In this document: positions 37,110-48,734 of the stretch, one piece after another | Layout: each line of letters opens with the position of its first letter | Numbering within the stretch: position 1 is the first letter of the stretch | Source: Duganella sp. Leaf126 | GTDB taxonomy: Bacteria; Pseudomonadota; Gammaproteobacteria; Burkholderiales; Burkholderiaceae_D | Length of the DNA stretch: 64,000 nucleotides | Assembly (NCBI RefSeq): GCF_001423125.1 | Contig: NZ_LMNW01000023.1 | Span: 308,646-372,645, forward strand | Direction of reading: 5' to 3' | The notes under the pieces: generated by a model | Databases searched by the model: none | The model's input: only the letters and a program-made list of their open reading frames with translations | What the model was told of the DNA's origin: nothing | Program-made: the position numbers and the translations under genes

Positions 37110-39353
37110 ATGATTTCTCCTCACGAGCCAGTGAGCGCCCACCCCGCCAGTCCGGCGGAAGACGCCGCGCTCAACGACCCCCAACGCGCACTTGACGAAC
37201 TGCGCCTGGTGCGCGCGTCCTTGCGCCAGAGCCAGCACGAGCTGCGCGCGCTCGCCGATTCCATGCCGCAACTTGCCTGGATCGCCGAGCAGGATGGCGC
37301 CGTGATCTGGTACAACCAGCGCTGGTACGATTACACAGGCGCCACGCCGCAAGACATGCTCGGGGACGGCTGGCGCAGCGCCTATGCGCCCGATTGCGTG
37401 GCCGCGCTCGAGAAAATGTGGGAGGAGTGCCGCACCAGCGGCCGCGCCTTCGAGCTTGAAATACCGATCCGCAGCGCCAGCGGCGAGTTCCGCTGGTTCC
37501 TGGTGCGCGCCAACGCCGTCCGCGACGCCAGCGGCAAGCTGGTGCGCTGGTTCGGCACAAGCACCGATGTCGACCAGGTCAAGCGCGCCCAGGAAGCATT
37601 GCGCGACGAAACTGCTGCGCTGGAACTGGTCAATCGTACCGGTACCGCGCTGGCCTCGCGCCGCGACCTGCACCCGCTGCTGCAGGAACTGACCGATGCC
37701 GCCACCAGCATCAGCGGCGCCCGCTACGGCGCCTTCTTTTACCAGGCGGCCGACGACAGCGGCAGCACCGTCCTGCGCCACACGCTGTCGGACGGCGCGC
37801 GCGACAGCTTCGCCAGCTTTTGTGCGCCGCGCGCGGCCGCCCTGCTCGGCCACGACGGCCACGCTGGCAGCGCGCGCAGCCAGGTCGCCCTCCGCAGCAT
37901 CGACCTGCCGCTGGACGCCGACGGCGTACAGGCCAGCCCGAACACGGGCCTGCCGCCCGGCACGCCGCTGGTGCGCAGCTACCTGGCGGTGCCGGTGGCG
38001 CTCAGTTCGGGGGCCGTCATCGGCTGCCTGTTCTTCGGCCATCCCGAGCGCGCCATGTTCAGCGAACGCACCGAGCGCATCATCAGCGGCATTGCCGCCC
38101 AGGCCGCCATTGCGATCGACAACGCGCGCCTGTACGAAGCCACCCAGCAGGCAGCGGAAGAACGCAAGCAATTGCTCGACAGCGAACGCGAAGCCCGTGC
38201 CGAAGCCGAGCGCAACAGCCAGATGAAGGACGAATTCCTGGCCACGCTGTCGCACGAGCTGCGCACGCCGCTCACCGCCATCCTCGGCTGGTCGCAAGTC
38301 TTGCGGCGCGGCACCCGCGACGAGGCCGATCTGCACCGCGGCCTGCAAACCATCGAGCGCAATGCACGCGCCCAGGCGCAGCTGATCGAAGACCTGCTCG
38401 ACATGAGCAGCATTGCTTCCGGCAAGGTGCGCCTGGAAATGCTGCCACTGTCGGCGTCGGCCATTGCCGCTGCGGCCATCGACACCGTGCAGCCGGCAGC
38501 CGAGGCGCGGCAGGTCACCATTGCTACCGAATTCGACGGGGCAGCCGGCATGGTGTCGGGCGACGCCAGCCGCCTGCAGCAGATCATCTGGAACCTGCTC
38601 AGCAATGCAATCAAGTTTACGCCGGCCGGCGGCACGGTGACGGTCGGCGTGCGCCGCGAGGGCGACCAGGTCGCCATCGAAGTGCGCGACACGGGCGCCG
38701 GCATCACGGCCGACTTCATCGGCCACGTGTTCGAGCGTTTCCGCCAGGCCGACGCCACCACCACCCGCAAACATGGCGGCCTGGGCCTGGGCCTGGCGAT
38801 CGCCAAGCACCTGGTGGAGCAGCATGGGGGCACCATCGCCGCCCACAGCGACGGCCCCGGCCATGGCGCCTGTTTCACGGTGCGGCTGCCGCGCCGTGTC
38901 GGCAAACAGTCGGCCACGCCAGCGTCCGGCTGTGCTGCGCCGCATGATCTGTCCGGTTTCAGGGTGATGGTGGTCGATGACGACAACGATTCCCGCGAGC
39001 TCATCCGCAGGATCTTGCACGACTGCCGTGCCGAAGTACTGACGGCAGCGAATGCGACCGAAGCATTGACCATGCTGGCCCACGTGCGACCCACGGTGCT
39101 GATGACCGACCTCGGCATGCCCGACATCGATGGCTACGGCTTGCTCGAACGGGTGCGGGCGCTGGGGCCGGCGGGCGGCGGCAGCGTGCCGGCCATCGCC
39201 CTGACCGCATTTGCCCGCGACGAAGACCGCCAGAAAGCGCTGGACAGTGGTTTTGCGGCACATATCGCCAAGCCGGTCGAGCCCGGTGAGCTGATCAGCA
39301 AGGTCATGCAAGCGAGCTTGCTGCACCGAAATGATTCGCACTTCCTCCCCTGA
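37110..39353 (+). CDS. Hybrid histidine kinase (PAS-GAF-HisKA-HATPase-REC)
   Basis: With the ATG at 37110 the protein has 747 aa; the frame is open upstream to 37008 but that part has little coding character. A TAGAAT -10-like hexamer at 37021 suggests transcription starts between the two. PAS lies at about 35-160 and GAF at about 170-340. The HisKA histidine is H382 (SHELRTP), followed by the ATPase (DTGAGI, GGLGLGLAI), and a receiver domain whose phospho-acceptor is D667 (MTDLGMPD). No membrane segment is seen, so it senses cytoplasmic signals. A phosphorelay to a separate Hpt or regulator is expected. Confidence 0.9.
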   Translation: MISPHEPVSAHPASPAEDAALNDPQRALDELRLVRASLRQSQHELRALADSMPQLAWIAEQDGAVIWYNQRWYDYTGATPQDMLGDGWRSAYAPDCVAALEKMWEECRTSGRAFELEIPIRSASGEFRWFLVRANAVRDASGKLVRWFGTSTDVDQVKRAQEALRDETAALELVNRTGTALASRRDLHPLLQELTDAATSISGARYGAFFYQAADDSGSTVLRHTLSDGARDSFASFCAPRAAALLGHDGHAGSARSQVALRSIDLPLDADGVQASPNTGLPPGTPLVRSYLAVPVALSSGAVIGCLFFGHPERAMFSERTERIISGIAAQAAIAIDNARLYEATQQAAEERKQLLDSEREARAEAERNSQMKDEFLATLSHELRTPLTAILGWSQVLRRGTRDEADLHRGLQTIERNARAQAQLIEDLLDMSSIASGKVRLEMLPLSASAIAAAAIDTVQPAAEARQVTIATEFDGAAGMVSGDASRLQQIIWNLLSNAIKFTPAGGTVTVGVRREGDQVAIEVRDTGAGITADFIGHVFERFRQADATTTRKHGGLGLGLAIAKHLVEQHGGTIAAHSDGPGHGACFTVRLPRRVGKQSATPASGCAAPHDLSGFRVMVVDDDNDSRELIRRILHDCRAEVLTAANATEALTMLAHVRPTVLMTDLGMPDIDGYGLLERVRALGPAGGGSVPAIALTAFARDEDRQKALDSGFAAHIAKPVEPGELISKVMQASLLHRNDSHFLP

Positions 39354-39625
39354 TCCGCGCTATCATGCAATAAACATACGTAAGTATTATTACCAGAAAG
39401 AACATTTGCGACTCCTACTTTTAGACGCGGCAATGTCCTACAAGCAATCAAGAGTGTGCTTGCTACACTTGGCATTTTGCTGGAAACGCGTAGAATTATT
39501 TCTCAGTAGAAATTATTTAAAGATGTGTGCGTCGCAGCACAGCGGTTTGCGATATTATCTAATTAGTATGCATTACATATGCGGCCGGGACCCCGCCGCT
39601 TAGATGAGAAGATTGAGAAAAAAAT

Positions 39626-40603
39626 ATGCCGAGCCGTGACGATATTCTGCACGCCAGGATACTGGTGGTGGATGACAGTGCCGACAATGTCGAGCTGATG
39701 TTGGAGATCCTGCGCGAAGCCGGTTACACCAATGTTTCCTCGACCATGCTGCCAGAGCAGGTATGCCCGATGCATCGCCAGCACTGCTACGACCTGATCC
39801 TGCTCGACTTGCAGATGCCCGGCCTGAACGGCTTCCAGGTCATGAAAGGACTCAAAGAAATCGAACAGGGCGGTTACCTGCCCGTGCTGGCGCTCACGGC
39901 CCAGCCCAGCTTCAAGATTGCCGCCCTCGAAGCCGGCGCGCGCGATTTCATCAGCAAGCCGTTCGACCTGCTCGAAGTCCACAAGCGCATCCACAACATG
40001 CTCGAAGTGCGCCTGCTCTACAAGGAACTGGCGCAGTACAGCAAGCAGCAGCAGGAACTGGCGCTGCACGATCCGCTCACCGGGCTGCCCAACCGCCGCC
40101 TGCTCGAGGACCGCATTGCTACCGTCCTCCAGCACGCCACGCGCCAGCAGAACAAGGCGGCCGTCATGTACCTCGACCTCGACGGCTTCAAGCCGATCAA
40201 CGACACCTATGGCCACGCGGCTGGCGACGAGATCCTGAAACTGGTGGCCCAGCGCCTGGTCAGCTGCGCGCGCAAGGAAGACACGGTGGCGCGCGTCGGC
40301 GGCGACGAGTTCGTCATCGTGATGGGCAATATTTCGCACGTGAGCGATACGCAGGAGCCCGCCAACAAGCTGATCGACTCCGTCTCGCAGCCGTATATCG
40401 TCAATGGTCAGACGCTGCAATTGTCCACCAGTATCGGCATCGGCATCTTCCCCGACGACGCCGACGCGGTCGCGGCAGTCATTGCCGTGGCCGATGCAGC
40501 GCTCTACGAAGCGAAGCGCTCGGGCAAGAACCGCAGCTGCACCGCGCAAGCGTTGCGCTCGCAGGCCCCGGCCCGGCCAATGCTGTCCACCTCGACTGCC
40601 TGA
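39626..40603 (+). CDS. Response regulator diguanylate cyclase (REC-GGDEF)
   Basis: A 325-aa WspR-like protein: receiver domain with D61 (LLDLQMPG), K111 (SKPFD), and a GGDEF domain with an intact motif (225-229). The inhibitory site R216-K-E-D219 is present five residues before GGDEF, so product inhibition is likely. It makes cyclic di-GMP when phosphorylated. The 272 bp before it (39354-39625) are AT-rich and hold no convincing gene. It is probably a target of the hybrid kinase just upstream. Confidence 0.93.
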   Translation: MPSRDDILHARILVVDDSADNVELMLEILREAGYTNVSSTMLPEQVCPMHRQHCYDLILLDLQMPGLNGFQVMKGLKEIEQGGYLPVLALTAQPSFKIAALEAGARDFISKPFDLLEVHKRIHNMLEVRLLYKELAQYSKQQQELALHDPLTGLPNRRLLEDRIATVLQHATRQQNKAAVMYLDLDGFKPINDTYGHAAGDEILKLVAQRLVSCARKEDTVARVGGDEFVIVMGNISHVSDTQEPANKLIDSVSQPYIVNGQTLQLSTSIGIGIFPDDADAVAAVIAVADAALYEAKRSGKNRSCTAQALRSQAPARPMLSTSTA

Positions 40604-40604
40604 C

Positions 40605-40634
40605 CAAAAAAAATCCGCCCCGTCCGGGGCGGAT
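40605..40634 (-). terminator. Terminator for the minus-strand gene at 40669
   Basis: Stem ATCCGCCCC / GGGGCGGAT with loop GTCC. On the minus strand it is followed by eight T, so it serves the helix-hairpin-helix-like gene. There is no T-run in the plus direction. Confidence 0.9.
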
Positions 40635-40668
40635 CCTGTTCCGCAGTTAGAGCACTCAGGGTCGGCGC

Positions 40669-41136
<468 letters not shown>

Positions 41137-41282
41137 TCACTGTGACAGGACTGCCCGCGCGGGTCTGTGCGCGAGCAAACATAGGGTAGCCATGGTAGCT
41201 CGCGGTGTGTAACTGCCGGTGTTTTGACATCGCATAAGGCAATTGCTATGATCGGCCGGTCTCCCGCAGCCGCCCGCGCACC

Positions 41283-42899
<1,617 letters not shown>

Positions 42900-43010
42900 A
42901 GGCGGGCAAGTGATTTCCCTGCGGAGCGCCGCCTCCGGGCAACCTCGGGTATCATCGGCAGCGAGACTCCTTCTTTACAACTTACACCAGGTCTTTCCAT
43001 ACAAACAGAG

Positions 43011-43745
43011 ATGCTTATGTCCGTACCGGCCTCACCAACACCGCAGCAGGATGCCCACGACGCCCGGCGCAGCGCCGACCTCAGCGAACTGCTCGGCCAT
43101 GTCCACACCTGCTGGGATAACGAGCGGCGCTCGCTGTCGCGCCAGCTGCACGACAGCCTGGGCTCGTCGCTGACCGCGCTTACCATGCACCTGGGCCTGC
43201 TGATGCAGAAGCTGCCTGAAGACCAGGCGCTGCAGGACCGCGCCAACCACATGAAAAAGCTGCTGGGCCAGATCGTGGAAACCAACCGCCAGATGCAGAT
43301 CAAGCTGTGGAACGACAAGCTCGAATTCCTCGGCGTGCGCGTGGCGCTGGGCGAGCTGGTCGAGCAGTTCGGCGCCCAGCACCAGATCCAGGCGCGCAGC
43401 AGCCTGCCCGACGACGAACTCGATTGCCCGCGCAGCCACGGCATCGTGCTATTGCACACGCTCGAAGAAGCGCTGCGCAACATCGTCGCCCACGCCAACG
43501 CCACCGAGGTGGACGTGATCGTGGACGACAACGAAGATGAAGTGATGATGACGGTGAAGGACAACGGCGTCGGGCCGCAGGCGCAGGCAGCCGACGCAGC
43601 CGGCAGCGCCGATGGCGTCAAGTTCGGCCTGCGCATGGCGCGCGAGCGCGCCGCCTACCTCGGCGGCACCCTGACGCTGGCGCCCGGCCACGAGGGCGGC
43701 GCCACGCTGACCATGATTCTGCCCAAGCCGCCCAAGGCGGCCTGA
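43011..43745 (+). CDS. NarX-like (HisKA_3) cytoplasmic sensor kinase
   Basis: A 244-aa kinase of the NarX/DesK class. The dimerisation/phosphorylation segment is RRSLSRQLHDSLGSSLTALT (His in LHDSLG), then an ATPase domain with DNGVGP and FGLRMARERAAYLGG. No sensor domain or membrane segment precedes it; a partner protein may provide the input. A second possible start ATG is at 43017. No LuxR-type response regulator, the usual partner, is encoded in the window. Confidence 0.85.
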   Translation: MLMSVPASPTPQQDAHDARRSADLSELLGHVHTCWDNERRSLSRQLHDSLGSSLTALTMHLGLLMQKLPEDQALQDRANHMKKLLGQIVETNRQMQIKLWNDKLEFLGVRVALGELVEQFGAQHQIQARSSLPDDELDCPRSHGIVLLHTLEEALRNIVAHANATEVDVIVDDNEDEVMMTVKDNGVGPQAQAADAAGSADGVKFGLRMARERAAYLGGTLTLAPGHEGGATLTMILPKPPKAA

Positions 43746-43751
43746 GCACTT

Positions 43752-43786
43752 AATGAAGCTTCAATGAAGTTTCAATGAAGCTTCAC
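43752..43786. repeat. Tandem palindromic TGAAGCTTCA repeats
   Basis: Three units in a row: TGAAGCTTCA, TGAAGTTTCA and TGAAGCTTCA, spaced about 11 bases apart. They lie between the convergent kinase and NDH genes and overlap the last codons of the latter (VKLH). The outer two are perfect palindromes. A hairpin role at the 3' ends is possible. Confidence 0.65.
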
Positions 43787-45070
43787 TAAGGGGGTGCTGC
43801 GCTTGATCAGGAAGCGGGCCAGCGCCAGCACCCCGGTGCGCACAGTGCCGAGCACGGCCTTGTGGTGCAGCAGGTGCAGGCTCACGTACATCAGCCGCGC
43901 CACGAAACCATCGACGAACCAGCTCAGGCCCTTTAGCGAACCCATCAGGCTACCGACCGACGTGGTGCGGCCGAACGACACCAGCGAACCGTAATCGCGG
44001 TATTCATAGGGCTTGGTCTGCGCCGGCTTGTTGTCGCGCTGGCGCAGGAAGGTTTCGAGCAGGTAGTCGGCCTGCTGGTGCGCAGCCTGGGCGCGCGGCG
44101 GCACGGCCTTGCCGTCCGGTCCGATGCAGGCGGCGCAGTCGCCGAGCGCGTAAATCCCGGCAAACCCTTTGACCTGCAGATGCTGGTCCACGTCCAGCGC
44201 GCCCGAGCGCACGGTGGGCAGCCCCAGCTGCTGGAGGAAATCGGGCGCCTTGATGCCGGCCGCCCACACCACCAGCTGGGCCGGATAGACGACGTCGCCG
44301 GCGGTCACGCTGTCGGCGGCGATCGCGGTCACGCGGGTATTGGTCACCACCGTCACCGAGCGCTGGTGCAGCAGGTCGAGCGCCGCGAGCGACACCTTGT
44401 CCGGCAGCGGCGCCAGGATGCGCGGCGCGCCCTCAAGCAGGGTAATGCGGATATCGCGCTCGGCCTGCAGCTGGCCGGCGCCGTAGGTGGCGTACACGCC
44501 GCTCGCTTCGCGCAGCTCGGCCGCCAGCTCGACGCCGGTGGCGCCGCCGCCGATGATCACCACGTCCACCCCGGCCTGCACGTTGTGCTCCTTCTTCAGC
44601 GACGCCAGCGTCAGCAGTTTCAGCAGGGTCAGGCGGAAGCGTTCGGCATCCTCGGTGGCGTTCAGGGAAATCGTGTGCTCGGCCGCGCCGGGCACACCGA
44701 AATAATTGGACGTGCTGCCGACCGCGATCACCAGCGAATCGAAACCGACCTGGCGCTCCGGCAGCACGACCTCGTCGTGCTCGTCGCCGGCCGTGATGGC
44801 GCCGATGGTGATGGTGCGCTGCGCATGGTCGAGCGCCAGCATCGGGCCGTAGGCAAACGTGAAGCCGTTGTCGTGGGCCAGCATCTGGTACGACAGGCCT
44901 TCCTGGTGCACGTCGAGCGTGCCGGCAGCCACTTCGTGCAGCGACGGTTTCCAGATATGGTACAGGCGGCTATCGACCAGCATCACCGCACCCGGCATCT
45001 TGCGCCCGAGTTTGCATGCCAGCTCCAGCCCGCCCGCGCCGCCGCCCACGATAATAATTTTGCTATGCAA
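43772..45070 (-). CDS. ndh: Type II NADH dehydrogenase-like FAD oxidoreductase
   Basis: A 432-aa pyridine nucleotide-disulfide family oxidoreductase of the NDH-2 type, which passes electrons from NADH to quinone without pumping protons. FAD-binding IIIVGGGAGGLELA is at the N-terminus and NAD-binding VVIIGGGATGVELA near residue 175. YALGDCAAC is the second FAD contact. The C-terminus has an amphipathic/hydrophobic region (SWFVDGFVARLMYVSLHLL) that anchors such enzymes at the membrane. It starts with TTG after GGGAGAAGAG. The closing residues overlap a small repeat. Confidence 0.88.
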   Translation of the reverse strand: MHSKIIIVGGGAGGLELACKLGRKMPGAVMLVDSRLYHIWKPSLHEVAAGTLDVHQEGLSYQMLAHDNGFTFAYGPMLALDHAQRTITIGAITAGDEHDEVVLPERQVGFDSLVIAVGSTSNYFGVPGAAEHTISLNATEDAERFRLTLLKLLTLASLKKEHNVQAGVDVVIIGGGATGVELAAELREASGVYATYGAGQLQAERDIRITLLEGAPRILAPLPDKVSLAALDLLHQRSVTVVTNTRVTAIAADSVTAGDVVYPAQLVVWAAGIKAPDFLQQLGLPTVRSGALDVDQHLQVKGFAGIYALGDCAACIGPDGKAVPPRAQAAHQQADYLLETFLRQRDNKPAQTKPYEYRDYGSLVSFGRTTSVGSLMGSLKGLSWFVDGFVARLMYVSLHLLHHKAVLGTVRTGVLALARFLIKRSTPLVKLH

Positions 45071-45162
45071 ATCTCTTCTCCCTCTTGGCTTGCGCCGTCA
45101 TGAACTGCCGCGCATCGGCTGCGCGCATCCGCCATGATACCAAGACTAGACGAATCTTTCTC

Positions 45163-45190
45163 TCGACCATCTTGATGAGCGTGCTAGAAT
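45163..45190 (+). promoter_or_regulatory. Promoter of the marR-efflux operon
   Basis: TCGACC (45163-45168) and TAGAAT (45185-45190) are 16 bases apart, 47 bp before the MarR start. No obvious MarR dyad overlaps it. Confidence 0.45.
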
Positions 45191-45237
45191 AATCGTTCGC
45201 ACCCTAACCTTTTACCTTCTAACCAATTTCCCCGACC

Positions 45238-45672
45238 ATGCCCACGATCGAAGAGCGCTTTTCGGCCGCCCTCCACGGCAGCGCCCGCGCCTGGCGGCTG
45301 GCCCTCGACCGCCGCCTGCGCCACCTCGGCATCAGCCAGTCGAGCTGGATGGCGATTGCCATCACCGCCAAGGAGCCGGCGCCACCGTCGCAAACCCGGC
45401 TGGCCACCCGCGTCGGCGTGGAAGACCCCACCATGGTGGCCACCATCGACCGCCTGGTCAAAGCCGGTTACATGGTGCGCACGCCGTCGGCCACCGACCG
45501 CCGCGTCAAGCTGCTCAGCCTGACCGAATCCGGCATGCAGGTGTACCGCAGCGTGAAGCAGGAAGCCGACGCGGTGCGCGGCGAGCTGCTGTCCCGGGCC
45601 GACCCGGCGGTGCTGGCCGTCGTCACCGCCTTCCTCGAACAGCTGCAAAGCGATATCGAGCCTGGCCCATGA
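45238..45672 (+). CDS. MarR family regulator of the efflux operon
   Basis: A 144-aa winged-helix regulator. The recognition helix region is PPSQTRLATRVGVEDPTMVATIDRL, followed by the wing with TDRRVKLLSLTESG (the DRR signature). Its stop overlaps the EmrB-like start (ATGA), so it is the first gene of a four-gene operon. By family rules it represses the operon until a toxic ligand binds. Confidence 0.92.
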   Translation: MPTIEERFSAALHGSARAWRLALDRRLRHLGISQSSWMAIAITAKEPAPPSQTRLATRVGVEDPTMVATIDRLVKAGYMVRTPSATDRRVKLLSLTESGMQVYRSVKQEADAVRGELLSRADPAVLAVVTAFLEQLQSDIEPGP

Positions 45673-47192
45673 GCGCCGATACTGCCACCGACCGCGGCAT
45701 CAACCGCACCATGATCACGGTGTCGATCATGCTGGCCACGATCATCCAGGCGCTCGACGGCACCATCGCCAACGTCGCCCTGCCCCATATGCAGGGCAGC
45801 CTGTCGGCGTCGCAGGACCAGATCACCTGGGTACTGACCTCGTTCATCGTGGCCACCGCGATCGCCACCCCGCTTACCGGCTGGCTGTGCGACCGCTTCG
45901 GCCAGAAGACTATTTTTCTGACCGCCGTTGCCGGCTTCACGCTGGCCTCGGTGCTGTGCGGGCTGTCGATGAACCTCACCGAGATCGTCGCCGCGCGCAT
46001 GCTGCAGGGCGTGTTCGGCGCGGCGCTGGTGCCGCTGTCGCAGGCCACGCTGCTCGACATCAACCCGCGCGAGAAGCACGGTTCGGCCATGGCCGTGTGG
46101 GGCATGGGTGTGATGATCGGCCCGATCCTGGGCCCCACCCTGGGCGGCTGGCTGACCGACGCCTACGACTGGCGCTGGGTGTTCTTCATCAACGTGCCGA
46201 TCGGCGCGCTGGCGTTCTACGGTATCTGGCGCTATATCGGCCGCACCACCGCGCCGCGCAAGATGACGTTCGACGCCTTCGGCTTCATCACGCTGAGCCT
46301 GGCGATCGGCGCCTTGCAGATGCTGCTCGATCGCGGCGAACAGAACGACTGGTTCGCGGCCACCGAAACCTGGATCGAAGCGGTCGTGCTGGCGCTGGCG
46401 TTCATCTATTTTGCCGTGCACACGGCGCTGCAGCCGCCCGGCAAATCGTTCTTCGACTACCGGCTGCTGAAAAACGCCAACTACGTCAGCGGCCTGCTGT
46501 TCATCTTCATCGTCGGCCTGGTGCTGTTCGCCACGCGCGCGCTCACTCCGACCATGCTGCAAAGCCTGATGGGCTACCCGGCCGCCATCGCCGGCCTGGT
46601 GACGGCGCCGAGCGGCATCGGCACCATGCTGGCCATGCTGGTGGTGGGCAAACTGGTGGGACGGATCGACCTGCGCCTGCTGCTGGGCGCCGGCTTTGCC
46701 ATCACCGCCTTGTCGCTGTGGCAGATGACGCGCTACACGCTGGTGCTGTCGCAGGGCGACATCGTCTGGCCCGGCGTGATCCAGGGACTGGGCCTGGGCC
46801 TGGTGTTCGTGCCGCTGTCGGCCGCCACCTTTGCCACGCTGTCACCGGAGATGCGCGCCGAAGGCACGGCGATCTACAGCCTGATGCGCAATATCGGCAG
46901 CTCGATCGGCATCGCACTGGTGCAGACACTGCTGGTGCGCAATACGCAAACCATGCATGCGGCGCTGACGGCGCAGATCACCATCGCCAACCCGGCCGCA
47001 GTCGAGGCGCTGGCCGCGCCGCAGGGCGCCGCGCTGCTCAACAGCGAGATCACGCGCCAGGCCTCGATGATCGCGTACGTCGACGATTTCTGGCTGATGC
47101 TGATCCTGACCCTGTGCGTGCTGCCCCTGCTGCTCCTGATACGCCCCGCTGCCAGCCATGCCGCACCGGCAGTCCACGCGGCCCACGATTGA
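45669..47192 (+). CDS. DHA2 family MFS multidrug transporter (EmrB-like)
   Basis: A 507-aa transporter with the 14-TM DHA2 layout. Motif A appears as GWLCDRFGQKTIF and motif C region as GVMIGPILGPTLGGWL. The N-terminus (MLATIIQALDGTIANVALPHMQGSL) is the typical EmrB opening containing the TM1 Asp. It exports hydrophobic toxins together with the EmrA-like adaptor and the outer membrane channel encoded downstream. Confidence 0.94.
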   Translation: MSADTATDRGINRTMITVSIMLATIIQALDGTIANVALPHMQGSLSASQDQITWVLTSFIVATAIATPLTGWLCDRFGQKTIFLTAVAGFTLASVLCGLSMNLTEIVAARMLQGVFGAALVPLSQATLLDINPREKHGSAMAVWGMGVMIGPILGPTLGGWLTDAYDWRWVFFINVPIGALAFYGIWRYIGRTTAPRKMTFDAFGFITLSLAIGALQMLLDRGEQNDWFAATETWIEAVVLALAFIYFAVHTALQPPGKSFFDYRLLKNANYVSGLLFIFIVGLVLFATRALTPTMLQSLMGYPAAIAGLVTAPSGIGTMLAMLVVGKLVGRIDLRLLLGAGFAITALSLWQMTRYTLVLSQGDIVWPGVIQGLGLGLVFVPLSAATFATLSPEMRAEGTAIYSLMRNIGSSIGIALVQTLLVRNTQTMHAALTAQITIANPAAVEALAAPQGAALLNSEITRQASMIAYVDDFWLMLILTLCVLPLLLLIRPAASHAAPAVHAAHD

Positions 47193-47202
47193 CACCGACA
47201 CC

Positions 47203-48663
47203 ATGAACCACACCATCAAACCATTGTTGCCCAGGCTGGCCATCGCGGCCGCCACGACCGCGCTGGCAGCGCTGCTGGCCGGCTGCGCCGCCATTCCGCC
47301 CGAATCGCAGGTGCCGGCCAGGCGCGACATGGCCAGCGCCGGGCTGGCGGCCGACATCCACCTGGCGCGCGAAGGCTGGCCCCAGGCGCGCTGGTGGACC
47401 GCCTACGGCGACGCCCAGTTGAACGCGCTGATCGAGCAGGCGCTGCGCGCCGGTCCGACGCTGGAAGTGGCTGCCGCGCGCATCGGCAGCGCGCGGTCCG
47501 AACTGGCGCGCAGCATGGCCGACATGGGCATCGACCTCGGCGCCTATGCCAACGCCAACCGCCAGCGCTACTCGGGCACCGGGCTGTTTCCGGCGCCGAT
47601 AGGCGGCGCATATTTCACCACCGAGACGCTGCGCCTGGAAGCGCGCTACAACTTCGACTGGTGGGGCAGGAACCGCGCCCAGGTCGCCGCTGCGGTCGGT
47701 GCGGTCAACGTCGACCGTGCCGCCTATGCCCAGGCGGAACAGGCGCTGGCGGCCGCCGTGGCGCAAAGCTACTTCCGCCTGCAGGGCGACTTTGCCCGGC
47801 GCGACAATCTGGTGCAGCTGACCGAGGTGCAGACCGCGCTGGCGCAGGACCGCGCGCGCCGCGTCGCCGGCGGGCTGGCCGATGCCGACACCGGCCAGGC
47901 GTCGCAGGCCGAACTGGCCCGGCTGCGCAAGCAAGCCGCGCAGCTGTCCACCGACATCGGCGTCGAGCGCGAAGCGCTGCGGGCGCTGCTCGGCGCCGAC
48001 AGCGCGGCGCTGGCCGACCTGCAGCCGGTGCAGGCCGCGCCGGTCGCCCACGCCCTGCCCGCCCGCCTCGGCATCGCGCTGCTGGCCCGCCGTCCCGACC
48101 TGCAGGCGGCGCGCTGGAAAATCGAATCGTCGCTGAGCCGCATCGATGCCGCCAGGGCCGCGTTCTACCCGGACATCAACCTGACCGGCTCGATCGGTCT
48201 CGACACCATCAGGGTTGAGAACCTGCTGCAGGCGGCCAGCCGTACCCTGTACCTGGGGCCGACGATGACGCTGCCGATCTTCGACAGCCGCCGCCTGGAT
48301 GCCCAGCTCGACGCCGCCCGCATGGTGCGCAACGAACGCATCGCCGACTACAACCAGACCGTGGTGGCGGCCGTGCGCGAGGTGGCGCAGGATGCGGTGC
48401 AGGTGCAGGGCATCGAACGGCAGATCGTCGAACAGGCGGCTGCCAGCGCCGCCACCGGCGCGCAGCTGGCGTCGGTGCAGAAACGCTACGAACGCGGTCT
48501 GGCCGACCACGCCGGCGTGCTGATCGCGAAGCAGGCCGTGCTGCGCGAGCGCGACGCCGACCTCTATCTGCAACAAGTGCAGCGGCTGGCCGAAGTTGCG
48601 CTCACCCATGCCCTCGGTGGCGGCTACCACGAGCAGGCGCCGCTGGCCAGCGCCCTGAAATAA
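47203..48663 (+). CDS. Outer membrane efflux lipoprotein (NodT family)
   Basis: The ATG at 47203 gives 486 aa with a lipobox (ALLAGCAAIP). Two outer-membrane-efflux domains follow, including ARYNFDWWGRNRAQVAAAV and LLARRPDLQAARWKIE. It lies between the EmrB- and EmrA-like genes, an order seen in several EmrAB-TolC-type operons of proteobacteria. An earlier ATG at 47158 overlaps the previous gene and is unlikely. Confidence 0.92.
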   Translation: MNHTIKPLLPRLAIAAATTALAALLAGCAAIPPESQVPARRDMASAGLAADIHLAREGWPQARWWTAYGDAQLNALIEQALRAGPTLEVAAARIGSARSELARSMADMGIDLGAYANANRQRYSGTGLFPAPIGGAYFTTETLRLEARYNFDWWGRNRAQVAAAVGAVNVDRAAYAQAEQALAAAVAQSYFRLQGDFARRDNLVQLTEVQTALAQDRARRVAGGLADADTGQASQAELARLRKQAAQLSTDIGVEREALRALLGADSAALADLQPVQAAPVAHALPARLGIALLARRPDLQAARWKIESSLSRIDAARAAFYPDINLTGSIGLDTIRVENLLQAASRTLYLGPTMTLPIFDSRRLDAQLDAARMVRNERIADYNQTVVAAVREVAQDAVQVQGIERQIVEQAAASAATGAQLASVQKRYERGLADHAGVLIAKQAVLRERDADLYLQQVQRLAEVALTHALGGGYHEQAPLASALK

Positions 48664-48715
48664 GGGGACCTCGAAAAACCTGCTGCGCAACGCGCTACGG
48701 TTTTTCGGCTTCCCC
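48664..48715. repeat. Structured palindromic repeat (copy A)
   Basis: Outer arms GGGGA/TCCCC, then CGAAAAACC/GGTTTTTCG, then an inner GCGC-AAC-GCGC stem. It fills the gap between the outer membrane gene and the EmrA-like gene. Seventeen bases are shared exactly with the element after the EmrA-like gene (CGAAAAACCTGCTGCGC). Confidence 0.75.
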
Positions 48716-48734
48716 ATTAACGATCGAGACTACC

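Noticed and set aside
39331..39603. 90-codon frame between the hybrid kinase and the REC-GGDEF gene
   Set aside because: It overlaps the kinase end, has no ribosome binding site, and its residues look random; the region is more likely promoter DNA.
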